64,000 bases of DNA, from the NCBI GenBank assembly GCA_033239725.1, contig BTCW01000010.1, forward strand, positions 16,933,825 to 16,997,824. Reading direction: 5' to 3'. The translations under genes were made by a program, and so were the position numbers. Below the pieces are notes generated by a model. That model saw only the letters and a program-made list of their open reading frames with translations, did not search any database and was not told the origin of the DNA. The number at the start of each line of letters is the position of its first letter. The stretch's first letter is position 1. This DNA comes from Echinochloa phyllopogon. Taxonomy: Eukaryota; Streptophyta; Magnoliopsida; Poales; Poaceae. This document shows, in pieces, positions 44,416-55,800 of this stretch.

Positions 44416-47400
44416 CTAGCTAGCTCTCGTTGGACTGTCCGGCACGTCCTCCAGTATTGGCGAGTGGAATTCTCCTCGGGGATTGACGACCTCATCCCAG
44501 ATCCATCCGACGAGCTGTTCTGCAATTGCGTCAATTCTTTCTATCTCTAGGGACTCTTCCTTCAGGTTGAACATCTATAATTTAAAAATATTTGAAAGAC
44601 ATTTAATCCGTCGAGTTGGAGACAATAATTGTGCACTTAATAATAATGGAAATGTCTTTATTATTACGTACCATAATATCGCGTTGTGTGAGCTTTTTAT
44701 GTCCCCAATTCCACATGTAGTCGCACACATAGTATGCACATAAATTATTTCCCGGTCCCTGTTTGGCACACTGTCGACCAAAAGAAATCTAGTAAAATTC
44801 ATATAATATATTAGTCGATGCCTACATGTACAAATTACTTGCTTACCGGAAAGCCAATGTTCCATTTTAGTGTTTCATGTTGAATTCCCGGGTGTTCTGT
44901 ACGAAATTGAATCCAGGCCCTGCGAACAAAAAAATTGAGTTAAGTCATTGCGAGTGTAAGGGGTGGATTAAGTAGGGGAAAATATACATCACCTTGCCAT
45001 CATGTCCATGATGTTCTGTAGTTTTTCTTTTGGGGTGTGCAATGAATCAAAGACGTTCACGACACCCCGATCAGGACACAATATAATTAGGAACCAGTGG
45101 AATCTGTGCACATGTATACATTATAATCAGAAATGAATTGTTACACAGACAGTATAAGAAGAAGGCTGTGAATGTACTCACTCGATGTTGTACGGGATTA
45201 GTATGGAGTCACAGTAATTTTGTTTCTTGATATATTTGTATAGGTTTAAATATGTTTCCTCAGGATTGTGCATTATCATTTCTTCACTTATCCTTCGAGG
45301 GTCAACGAAACCAACGTCATATATATTGTCTCTGCGACATTTTTGAATCTCCATTCTGCATATGTTAAGCAATAAATAAAGCCCGCGTCAACATAGATTG
45401 GAATTATTGTTTTCAAACTGTGAATTATAAGCAACAACAAAGTACTTACAATGTCCAACATGTGATCAAATCCACGTCCATGGCGTCGCGGTGGTACAGC
45501 TCATATATATCATTAAACCTGAGCCAGACAAAATCCGTGTCACCATTGTAGAAGTCTTGGTCCTTCACGCCTACTTTTATCATGCGCCGTTTATTCCTTC
45601 TTGATTCTTCCAAATACCAGTCATGGAATCGGCGCATCTTCGTTTGTAGCTTCCTCTCCATTTCAGGAGGGACCATAGGCTCGCCAAGCTTAAACGGCCA
45701 CTTCAGCGTTGTGTTTACTGGCACATCTTCTTCCCCCAGGACTTGCGCTCTGGTTAGTCCAGTCTCGGCCATTACTCGTTGAATGTTAAGCTCGTCCAGA
45801 GATGGCAATGGACCCAAGGGACGCTGAGGTTGCTGGCCGAGTTGAGGAACCTTTTTGGATGGGCCCGCCTCCTTATCCGCAGCCTTCCGTTTCCGGCGAG
45901 ATTTCAGTAATGAGCGGTCATAGTCTGTTACTATTACTTCCTTCTGTTGACCCTTGCTCAAATTACCGAGGAATGACTTCACGATGGTGGGATCAAGCTT
46001 CGGCTCCGCCTCAGGTTTTCTCCTCCACTCGGCCATTTGCCTCTTTGTGTCTGCTTTTACCGAGGCTTCGAGCTCCTCTAGAGTCTTCTCGCCCGCTCTT
46101 TTCTCTGGTGCGGGCTTCTCTCTAGTTTTTCGCGCCTTCTTCGCTGGTGGAGTGGGGGCAGAGGCTTTAGTGCGGCGTCCCCTCTTCGGCGGAGGAGACG
46201 GAGACCTCTTCGGCGGAGGAGACGGAGACCTCTTTGGCGGAGGAGACGGGCTTGCATCAGGAGCTCCCGGAGAATCGTCATGATCCTGTGGATCTCTTGG
46301 AGGTGACGGGGGCTTGTTGGTAGCCGCAGGTGTATCGGGTATAACGATGTCTGCCTTGCTCCATAGAATGATGCAGTGAGAACACTGACCGAGTTTTGTT
46401 TCTCCGTCACCTCCGGGGATGTCAAGTTCCAAGTCTTCCCAGCTGGTGACGACTTGCTCCACCTCAACAGGTACGTAACCATGTGGAATGTCATTGCAGT
46501 GCCATTTTTGCCCTTCTTCCACACGTTTGGTCATACCGTATGCGACCTGATAAGTTAGTAGTCACAAAGAAAGTTAGTAAATGAATGGTATTTACGGTGA
46601 AATGTATGCAGTATGAACTAAGGTCGCATACGTACCACCACAGCTAAGTTCTTCTGCCTGACGACAAGCTCGCACGAGGTCCGTTGAGTTATTTCATCCA
46701 CGGTGTAACGGACCGCTTCGGCGGCCTGTGTGGAAGCGTGACTGCTTTGATATTGCTGTGGAGGGCTAATAAGGGCCGCATCTTGGAGAGGTGCATGCTC
46801 TGTGGAACCGGTCCCGCCTGTGGCTTGTTGGAGAGGTGCAGGCTCTGTGGAACCGGTCCCGCCTGTGGCTTGTTGTATCTGCAGCCATGCTACCTTCATC
46901 CGTCGCTCCATCTCTGACTCCATTTCTTGGAGCTTTGAGCCCTGGGCGGCAACCGTTTGCTCTAGGTCCCTTACCCTCTGCTCATATTCGGCCTTCTTCC
47001 TCGAACGGCTCCTATAGGTGGCGGCGTGCTCTTGGAAACCTTTCTTCCATGAGACGCTTGTGCCTACGCCGCGCGTCCGTCCAGGATGCTCCTTGTTCCC
47101 TAAGGCATAGGTTAGCTCATCTCTGTCTCTATCGGCAACAAATTCTCCCCTATCAGATGCCCTGAGGATATCGAGGAGACGCTGAGCTAGTTCTCGCAAG
47201 TCCTCGGGAAAAACTAAGGAGCCGTCGATTGGGCTCAGGGTGCCTCCATGACCATAGTACCAATGCTTGGTCCTTGTGGGCCAGTCATGTGTCGCTGGAG
47301 TGATGCCTCTAGCATATAGATCTTCTTCCATCTTCTCCCATTTAGCGATGCTTGCCTTGTAACCTCCCGAACCCATCTTATGCGAGTACTTCTTATTTGC

Positions 47401-48248
47401 GGCGTTTCCAGCGTTTCTAGCGCTAGCCGTTGCACCCTCTTCGGAGGTTTTGTACTCAATGAATGCTTCCCACTCGTCATTGGTGATCTTCTTATACTTC
47501 TCAGGATCCGGGGCCTCTCCGGTTTTGAGAAATTGCGAGTACAACTTCTTCTTGAAATCCTGAAACAGAACTGCCATCTTCTTCATTGTCCAATCCCTCA
47601 GTTCTGCTTCATGAGTGCTAGGCCAGTCGAATATTGCCTTTAATTCCCTCCATAGCATCTCCTTCTCTGTATCGGGGAGCACGTACTCCTCAGTGGGGTC
47701 CGTGGACTTCCATTTTCTGATACTAATGGGCACATTGTCCCGTACAATTACCCCGCACTGAGATACAAATTTCTTGGCCACTTTTGGGGGCTCAACTGGC
47801 TCCCCGTCATCCTCCACTCGGGTGATGTGTAACTTGACATCCTTCAGCTTCTTCGTGGTCGATCGTTTTGATTTCTTAGCAGAGGCGGCCTACACAAATT
47901 ACATATATACGAGATGATATAGAGATGGTATACATAATTGACATGTACAGTACAAATTTATGTTATCTATATACACACCTGACTAGACGAGGGCGCGCTA
48001 CCGGCTCCTTCAATAGTTTCGGCCCTTGCAACATTGTCGCCCTGGACATTGTCGTCCCTTCCAATGATGCCCAACACATCATCCATCGACATTGGTTGGG
48101 TTACAATATTGAAAAGTTGATTCGCAAAGAACGTGTCGTTGTCCTCTTGCATGGGTGGGACAGGGGTGTTGTTGTCCTCTTGCATGGGTGGGACAGGGGT
48201 GTTGTTGTCCTCTTGCATGGGTGGGACGTTGTTGTTGTTGTCCGCCAT
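44416..48248 (-). CDS. CACTA second gene: Transposase_24-type/DUF8039-like protein with C-terminal Ulp1 (C48) protease domain, 8 exons, intact
   Basis: Exons by GT-AG sites and matching phases: 48248-47979, 47889-46636, 46546-45450, 45355-45182, 45103-44993, 44919-44847, 44770-44672, 44574-44416; 1078 aa, no stop inside. The ATG follows an acceptor (TATAG|ATG). Residues 1-90 are acidic with three PPMQEDN repeats; about 130-375 are Transposase_24-type (DWTMKKMAVLFQDFKKKLY, HWYYGHGGTLSPIDG); 386-430 are coiled coil; near 430-460 a 15-residue QQATGGTGSTE repeat occurs twice; 480-570 are DUF8039-like; 606-632 are KRSPSPPP repeats; a basic NLS-like tract lies near 727-744. The Ulp1-like domain (about 875-1026) has His934 (EFHWF), Asp951 (VFDS), Gln997 (AKQGPG) and Cys1004 (NLCAYYVC); the His-Asp spacing of 17 equals that of yeast Ulp1. 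A nuclear desumoylase or transposon-protein protease role is inferred. Confidence 0.88.
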
Positions 48249-48429
48249 CTATAGAATTAAAAACAATTGGTAAGAATTGATTCGGGTGGGACGTTGTTGT
48301 TGTTGTTGTTCGGGTGCGCGGTGTGAATTGATTCGCTAAGGGTTCGCTAAGGGGGTCGGTGCGCGAAAAACGGATTCGCTAAGGGGTTCGGGTGCGCGAT
48401 GGGTTCGGGTACGCCATAGAATTTCCGAT

Positions 48430-49050
48430 AATAAACATTTTCGATAGTATACATTATACAAACATATAACATTTCCAATATACATTTTAATGAAGCACAT
48501 ATATTTCTAATATACATAGAATTTCCAATATACATTTAAATGAAGCATTTTCCAATATACATTTCAAACATATAACATTTCCAATATACATTTCAATGTA
48601 AATATCTCCAATACATTTAAATGAAGCATTTTCCAATATACATTTCAAACATATAACATTTCCAATATACATTTCAATGTAAATATCTCCAATACATTTA
48701 AATGATGCATTTTCCAATATACATTTCAAACATATAACATTTCCAATATACATTTAAATGATGCATTTTCCAATATACATTTCAAACATATAACATTTCC
48801 AATATACATTTCAATGTAAATATCTCCAATACATTTAAATGATGCATTTTCCAATATACATTTCAAACATATAACATTTCCAATATACATTTAAATGATG
48901 CATTTTCCAATATACATTTCAAACATATAACATTTCCAATATACATTTCAATGTAAATATCTCCAATACATTTAAATGATGCATTTTCCAATATACATTT
49001 CAAACATATAACATTTCCAATATACATTTCAATGTAAATATCTCCAATAC
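48430..49050. repeat. 81-bp tandem repeats in the leader intron, element 2
   Basis: Units built from CATTTTCCAATATACATTTC, AAACATATAACATTTCC and AATGTAAATATCTCC words; full units are 81 bp with shorter variants between. Because 81 is a multiple of three, all frames stay open and give false open reading frames. Located between the leader exon and the first coding exon of the second gene. Confidence 0.92.
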
Positions 49051-49149
49051 AGATAGCACGGCATGATCCAAAAATACAAGAAAATGGCATCTATGCTATC
49101 AGGCGTTTCAAAGTTACAAATCCTCAACCATCATTTAGGCCAGTCCACC

Positions 49150-49466
49150 TGTTACACAGAGATCAAGAGTGTTCACAGAAGCTCACAGTGATGGGCGGCG
49201 GGCGACGGCGGCGCGGGGACGAGCGGCGGCGGGGACGACAGGCGCGCGCGGGGACGACAATGGCGGCGGGGACGACGGGCGGCGGCGCGGCGTGGGCGCG
49301 GGGACGACAGGCGGCGGCGGCGTGAACGCGGGGACCACGGGCGGCGGCGGCGACGGCGACGGGCGACGGCGACGGGCGGCGGCGGCTGAGGAGACGAGGG
49401 GGCACCGGCGGCGGTTTCGATCTGTGACGAATGAGGGCGAAGTGAGGAAGGGGAGAGAAGTCCCCG
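49150..49466 (-). other. GC-rich leader exon of the second gene, element 2
   Basis: Non-coding by my reading. It runs from just after the TATA box to a donor-like AACAG|GTGGACTGG near 49152-49160, then the intron with 81-bp repeats. GGCGGCGG-type repeats make several frames open by chance. Confidence 0.5.
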
Positions 49467-49469
49467 GCC

Positions 49470-49476
49470 TATATAG
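49470..49476 (-). promoter_or_regulatory. TATA box of the second gene, element 2
   Basis: Minus-strand CCTATATAGG directly downstream of the internal palindrome array; the leader follows. Confidence 0.65.
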
Positions 49477-49484
49477 GTCCGGGG

Positions 49485-49870
49485 CATTTAGCACCGGGTG
49501 CAGCCACGACCCGGTGCTAAAGGCCCTTTCGCACCGGGTCGTTGCTGCACCCGGTGCTAAATGCCCCCCCTTTCGCACCGGGTCTTCCCACCACCCGGTG
49601 CGAAAGGGCCTTTAGCACCGGGTCTTCTACACCCGGTGCGAAAGGCCGTAACTGTGCGCCAGACTGAGGCCTTTAGCACCGGGTGCAGCCACGACCCGGT
49701 GCTAAAGGCCCCCCTTTCGCACCGGGTCTTCTACACCCGGTGCTAAAGGCCCCGTAACTGGCGCCAAACGAAAATTGGGGGCCTTTAGCACCGGATTTTA
49801 GATCAACCCGGTGCTAAAGGCCCCAACTTTTCGTTTGGCGCCCAGTTTCCAAACGGGCCTTTAGCACCGG
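49485..49870. repeat. Internal palindrome array A, element 2
   Basis: At least six facing TTTAGCACCGGGT/ACCCGGTGCTAAA pairs, some with TTTCGCACCGGGT. It lies directly upstream of the second gene's TATA box, the same relation the right terminal array has to TNP2. Confidence 0.9.
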
Positions 49871-49974
49871 GGGCTACTATTTGGGAATCTTATAAATATA
49901 GTTTTTAATGTATAGTTATTAATACTTGTTTTAATGTATAGTTATTAATACTTGTTTTAAAAATATATATTAAA

Positions 49975-50215
49975 AAAGAAAATCTTATACATTACTAGAA
50001 AATCAATATAAAATGCTAGAAAATCTTATAAATTACTAGAAAATCTTATAAATTAATAGAAAATCTTATAAATTACTAGAAAATCCTGTAAATTAATAGA
50101 AAATCTTATAAATTAATAGAAAATCTTATAAATTACTAGAAAATCTTATAACTTACTAGAAAATCTTATAAATTACTAGAAAATCTTATAAATTACTAGA
50201 AAATCTTATAAATTA
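49975..50215. repeat. 20-bp A/T tandem array, element 2
   Basis: Repeats of AAAATCTTATAAATTACTAG with the variant AATCAATATAAAATGCTAG. Confidence 0.92.
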
Positions 50216-50256
50216 CAAAAATTGATAACTAAATGAAAGATTTTGGAACATTAAAC

Positions 50257-50535
50257 GGTCTCAGATGAAAAAGTCATGAATACCAAAATTTCATATCTCA
50301 TCAAGATCTACAATCTTTATTTAAGTCATTTTTGCATTTGAGAAAGTGGTAGTGTACATTGTTCATTAATCCTAGATTCACTCGCATAGTTTCCAAAACT
50401 TTGTTAGAGACTTGTCAAATTTCTACTACATGTTATTACCCATTTTGAAAATGACAAAATGACCTAAATAAAGATTGTAGATAATGATGAAATATGAAAC
50501 TTTGGTATTCATCACTTTTTCATTTGACATCACCT
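50257..50535. repeat. Imperfect inverted repeat, about 80-bp arms
   Basis: The left arm (near 50257-50335; GATGAAAAAGTCATGAATAC) and right arm (near 50453-50535; GTATTCATCACTTTTTCAT) are reverse complements with mismatches. Both include TCTACAATCTTTATTTA or its complement. The spacer is about 120 bp. Confidence 0.75.
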
Positions 50536-50821
50536 AGTGTGAAAAAAACCTTGGTTGTAGGTGTCATTTTTAATTCAAAATTTGGATTGTTCAAACACGA
50601 GAAGATTTTTCAAAATAATAACATTAATATGTTTCATAACCTGATAGAGTATGATTTTAGGAATTTTTAGGAAGAAAAATGATCTTTTTTGAAGTTTGTA
50701 CGAGGGAGAACGACTAGTTACAACTTTTATACAGAGATTAAAAAGAAAAATTGTTCTTGTTCATCCAGTGACGTGGCCCGGTGACGTGGCCGGCCGCCGC
50801 ACGGCCCCCGCGGCCCGGTCG

Positions 50822-50945
50822 TGGCCTTTAGCACCGGGTGCAGCCACGACCCGGTGCTAAAGGCCTCTCGTGTGCGCCCGGTGACGTGGCCAGCCGCGGT
50901 CGTTGCCTTTAGCACCGGGTGCAGCCACGACCCGGTGCTAAAGGC
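50822..50945. repeat. Internal palindrome pair B, element 2
   Basis: Two facing pairs of TTTAGCACCGGGT and ACCCGGTGCTAAA with the loop GCAGCCACG, separated by a GTGACGTGGCC-containing spacer. Confidence 0.9.
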
Positions 50946-50947
50946 CT

Positions 50948-51512
50948 AAATCTTATAAATTAATAGAAAATCAGTATAAAATGCTAGAAAATCAATATAA
51001 AATGCTAGAAAATCTTATAAATTACTACAAAATCTTATAAATTACTAGAAAATCAATATAAAATGCTAGAAAATCTTATAAATTAATATAAACTCTTATA
51101 AATTAATAGAAAATCAATATAAAATGCTAGAAAATCAATATAAAATGCTAGAAAATCTTATAAATTACTAGAAAATCTTATAAATTACTAGAAAATCAAT
51201 ATAAAATGCTAGAAAATCTTATAAATTAATAGAAACTCTTATAAATTAATAGAAAATCAATATAAAATGCTAGAAAATCAATATAAAATGCTAGAAAATC
51301 TTATAAATTACTAGAAAATCTTATAAATTACTAGAAAATCAATATAAAATGTTAGAAAATCTTATAAATTAATAGAAACTCTTATAAATTAATAGAAAAT
51401 CAATATAAAATGCTAGAAAATCAATATAAAATGCTAGAAAATCTTATAAATTACTAGAAAATCTTATAAATTACTAGAAAATCAATATAAAATGTTAGAA
51501 AATCCTATAAAT
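50948..51512. repeat. 20-bp A/T tandem array 3' of TNP2, element 2
   Basis: Long array of AAAATCTTATAAATTACTAG and AATCAATATAAAATGCTAG units ending about 10 bp before the TNP2 3' end. It is in opposite orientation to the array at 55085-55392. Confidence 0.93.
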
Positions 51513-51521
51513 CAATAGAAA

Positions 51522-54500
51522 TTACATGGCATCATCGTTTACTCGGACACTAATAAACTTCCTCTTTACAAATGTTCCTTGATTGTGATCACGCCGTAGA
51601 TACGGTGTCTCCTCCGCCGCTAACAGGATGCTTGGGTCATCAGCCACTGAGAATGGAGGCCGGCCATCGAGCATATCATAATCTTCATCCGTCTTGTCCT
51701 CAACTCCTACGATTTTTCTCTTTCCAGGAAGAACTATATGACGCTTTGGCTCGTCTTGTGATGGGTCCAATTGCTTACCCCCACCTTTCTTATCCGCCCC
51801 TTCTTCGGTCTGCTAGCCATGTCCTTCACATAAAAAACTTGTGTGACAGCTTTGGCCAGGACGAACGGTTCGTCTAGAAAGCCAATCTTGTTTAGGTCCA
51901 CTAACGTCATTCCATAGTCCGCTTCAACTTTAACACCTCCTCCAGTCAGCTTCACCCATTGGCACTTGAACAGTGGGATCTTCAAAGGTCCGTACTCTAG
52001 TTCCCATATCTCCTCTATGACTCCATAGTATGAGTTTGTATTGCCATTGGTGTCTGTCGCGTCGATCCGGACACCACTGTTTTGGTTGGTGCTTTTCTTG
52101 TCCTGGGCTCTTGTGTAAAATGTATACCCATTGATGTCGTATCCTTGGAATGTCAAGATCGTGCTCGATGGACCTCTAGCTACAAAAGCTAGCTGCGCAT
52201 CAATGCCCTCGACACCCATAAGACGTCTTCGCAACCAATCGGCGAAAGTACTATTGTGCAGACGCTGAATGAAGGCCGCAGACTTTGTTGAGTTTTCGTC
52301 CCTGAGAATCTGCATGTGCTCCTCGATGTACGGAGCAACTAAGGTTGATTGTTGCAAAACTGTGAGGTGCGCTTTACGAAATGTCTCAACGTCCTTGATC
52401 ACCATCGATCTTCTCCCTAGTGTGCCCTTTCCACCAAGTCTCCCCTCGTGATGGGATTCGGGCACACCAATCGGCATAAGATCGTCGACAAAGTCAACAC
52501 AGAATTCAATGACCTCCTCCGTTTCGTATCCCTTAGCAATGCATCCTTCTGGACGAGAACGATTACGGACATACTTCTTTAGGACAGCGAAGAACCTCTC
52601 AAATGGGAACATGTTGTGTAGAAATACTGGGCCCAATATACGAATCTCTTTGACGAGGTGAACCAATAGATGTGTCATGATATTGAAGAAGGATGGTGGA
52701 AATATCATCTCAAAGCTGACAAGACATTGCACCACGTCGTTCTGTAGCTGATCTAAGTGGTCTGGATTGATCACCTTCTGAGAAATTGCATTGAGGAATG
52801 CACATAGCTTCACAATGGCTTTCCGCACGTTTACTGGTAGCACACCCCTGAGTATGACGGGAAGCAGCTGTGTCATCAACACATGGCAGTCGTGAGACTT
52901 CAGGTTTGTGAACTTCTTCTCTTTCATATTTATTATTCCCTTAATATTGGAGGAGTAGCCAGACGGAACCTTGATACTGTTCAAGCATTCAAACATGCTT
53001 GCCTTCTCTTCTTTGCTGAGAGTGAAGCTGGCAGGACGCAAGTACTGGCGTCCTTTGTCTCTCTTTTCTGGATGTAGATCAGTCCGTTGCTTCAATCGTT
53101 TCAGATCCTGACGTGCTTCCAGTGTATCTTTTGGCTTCCCATAAGTACCCAGGAAGCTTATCAAGTTCACGCAAAGATTCTTCGTCAGATGCATCACATC
53201 AATCGCGTTACGGACCTCTAAACGTTGCCAATAAGGTAGCTCCCAAAAGATAGACTTCTTCTTCCACATCGCGGCACGACCATCCTCGCCCGTCGGAGCA
53301 GCCTGGCTTCCGTCTCCCTTGCCAAACACCACGTGTAGGTCCTTCACCATATCAAATAGCTCTTCTCCACTCCGGTGTCTCGGCTTTGTACGGCGGTCAG
53401 CATTCCCGCCAAAATGCGCACATTTCTTTCGTAGCTCATGCTTCGCCGGAAGGAATCGACGGTGACCCATGTACACAACTTTACGACAATGTTTCAAATA
53501 CATGCTTTCGGTTTCCTCTAAACAGTGAGTGCATGCTTTATATCCTTTGTTTGATTGTCCTGATAGGTTACTTAGTGCAGGCCAGTCGTTGATGCTTATG
53601 AAAAGCAGTGCTCGAAGGTCAAACTGCTCCTGCTTGTCCTCATCCCACACGCTAACACCTTCATTCTTCCACAGCTGCAAAAGTTCGTCAACCAATGGTC
53701 TTAGGTACACATCAATGTCGTTGCCAGGTTGCTTTGGGCCTTCGATGAGCACTGGCATCATAATGAACTTCCGCTTCATGCAGAGCCAGGGGGGTAGGTT
53801 GTAGATACAAACAGTCACGGGCCAAGTGCTATGACTACTGCTCATTTCACCAAAAGGGTTCATGCCATCGGTACTTAAACCAAGCCTAACATTCCTCGCA
53901 TCAGCATCAAACTCTGGGAATGCTCTGTCGATGTTCCTCCACTGGGATCCATCGGCGGGGTGTCTCAACATGCCATCCTGCTTACGTTCTTCTTTGTGCC
54001 AGCACATCAGTTTGGCATGGTCTTTGTTCCTGAACAAACGCTTCAGACGGGGTATCAGAGGGAAATACCACATCACCTTCGCAGGGATTTTTTTCTTAGA
54101 ACGCTCTCCCCCAACATCACCAGGGTCGTCCCGCCTGATTTTGTATCGCGCGCAGGTGCAAACCGGACAACGATCCAAGTGTTCGTACTGTCCGCGATAG
54201 AGGATACAGTCATTAGGACACGCATGTATCTTCTGCACCTCCAAACCGAGAGGGCAAACAACACGTTTTGCTTGATACGTTGTCGATGGCAATGTGTTAC
54301 CCTCTGGAAGAATCTTCTTTACGAGTTTCAGTAGCTCCTCGAAACCCTTATCAGTAACACCATTTGCTGCTTTCCACTGCAGAAGTTCAAGTGTGCTACC
54401 CAACTTCTTTAGCCCCTCTTTGCAATCTGGGTACAGGTCAGTCTTGTGGTCCTGCAACATGCGCTGTATCTTTTTTATATCCTTATCATTGCCGCAGTCT

Positions 54501-54934
54501 TTCTCGGCATCACGCAACATTTGCCCGAGCCCATCAGTAGGTTCATTTTCCTGAGCAACATCTTCCTGAGCATCGCCTTCCCGAGCAACATCTTCCTCAT
54601 CGGCATCACCCATTGCAGCATATGCAAAGGAACCGTAGTATTGAGCCAATAACGGAATGTCGTCATCGGCCTCGTCTTCTTCATCTTCATCCATTAGAAT
54701 TCCTCTTTCACCGTGCTTCGTCCAAACAGAATAATTCCTCATGAAACCGTGCCTCATCAAATGCACTTGAAGACAACCTCTTTGTTTGTACGATTGTATA
54801 TTTTTACAATGGGTGCATGGGCAGAACATGAAACCGGACGGCGTCCTGTTAGCCTCGGCGGCATCGAGAAACGTCCTAAGGCCATCACGGAAGGCCTGAG
54901 CGTGGGGGTCCCCGTACATCCATTGTCTATTCAT
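51522..54934 (-). pseudogene. TNP2-type (TnpD-like) CACTA transposase with a late frameshift
   Basis: ATG at 54934 follows an AATAATGCAG acceptor. The frame is open for 1066 residues to a stop at 51734. Domains in order: Transpos_assoc (2-80, RQWMYGDPHAQAFRDGLRTF), a Cys cluster (239-261, HACPNDC and RCPVCTCARY), Transposase_21 (about 345-560; Asp356 in STDGMNPFG, Asp450 in SIND, DVMH at 579-582), DUF4218 (about 660-790, MFPFERFFAVLKKYVR) and DUF4216 (about 965-1040, YYGVIEEIWELEYG). Near 51797-51806 one base is missing relative to element 1. The last roughly 100 residues therefore lie in another frame (51522-51770) and are replaced by about 20 unrelated ones. The catalytic core is intact, so activity is not excluded. 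I do not assign the third acidic residue. Confidence 0.9.
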
Positions 54935-55787
54935 CTGCATTATTAACCAATAACAAATATACAATACAATTTAAAGATAAAAAAAATTAATATATAAATA
55001 AATACAAATTATAATATATATTCCATTATATAAATAAATTTCTAAAACTACATTACTATATTCATTAAATATAACATTACTATAAGCCTTATAAGATTTA
55101 TAAGATTTATAAGATTTTCTATTAATTTATAAGATTTTCTAGCATTTTATATTGATTTTCTAGTAATTTATAAGATTTTCTATTAATTTATAAGATTTGC
55201 TATTAATTTATAAGATTTTATAGCATTTTATATTGATTTTCTAGTAATTTATAAGATTTTCTATTAATTTATAAGATTTTCTAGCATTTTATATTGATTT
55301 TCTAGTAATTTATAAGATTTTCTAGTAATTTATAAGATTTTCTAGTAATTTATAAGATTTTCTAGCATTTTATATTGATTTTCTAGTAATTTCTAAAACC
55401 ACATTACTATAAGCCTTACAACTATTCACAAGTCATACAAAACAAAATACTAACTAGCTTGCCTTCTCTCTCCATTTAAAACACAACATGCATGAACACT
55501 CTCTCCACCATGAACTCAAGCTCTCTCCTCTCTCTCCTCCAAGAACACAATCTCTCTCTAGCTAGCTTTACTTTGATTCACAAATCCCTCTATTTCTAAA
55601 TCATAGAAGGATTACAAGCTAAATAAAACATTAGAGAATGAAAGAGTGTACCTTGTAGTGCTCCTTAGATGAGTAGATTCTTCACAAATTTTGAAAAAAA
55701 TTTGGGCAGCACCTCCCCTCCCACGGCCGAGCAGCATGAACACAGCGCCTAAGTGTTCAGCTGGCTCGGGCGGGGGAGGGGAAGCCC
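54935..55787 (-). other. Leader and leader intron of TNP2, element 2
   Basis: A donor-like ACAAG|GTACACTC near 55650 and the acceptor at 54935 imply one leader intron of about 715 bp. The intron holds the inverted A/T array at 55085-55392. Confidence 0.6.
55085..55392. repeat. 20-bp A/T tandem array 5' of TNP2, element 2 (inverted)
   Basis: Copies of TTATAAGATTTTCTAGTAAT and CATTTTATATTGATTTTCTA, the reverse complement of the units at 50948-51512. Confidence 0.92.
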
Positions 55788-55794
55788 CTATATT
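55788..55794 (-). promoter_or_regulatory. TATA-like box of TNP2, element 2
   Basis: Minus-strand GAATATAGGGG directly downstream of the right subterminal array. It is weaker than the second gene's CTATATAG. Confidence 0.45.
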
Positions 55795-55800
55795 CAAACA

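Noticed and set aside
44483..44743. Plus-strand 86-aa frame repeated identically at 57131-57391
   Set aside because: It is the antisense of exons 7-8 and their intron in the second CACTA gene; identity reflects the duplicate element only.
48487..49090. Open frames encoding repeated MYIGNVICLKCILENASFK on the minus strand (also 61102-61738)
   Set aside because: They arise from AT-rich 81-bp tandem repeats in a predicted intron; unit length divisible by three keeps frames open by chance.
49163..49615. Overlapping Ala/Arg/Pro-rich frames on both strands (also 61811-62263)
   Set aside because: GC-rich leader plus palindrome array; both strands are open, no domain, low complexity.
49485..49870. 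CRISPR-like array of repeated palindromes
   Set aside because: The spacers are not unique sequences of constant length; these are CACTA subterminal motifs in a plant genome.
49485..50945. A separate mini-CACTA nested between the two genes of element 2
   Set aside because: No CACTA or TAGTG ends and no 3-bp duplication at the borders of the internal arrays, and the same arrays sit at the same place in element 3 and, in part, element 1.
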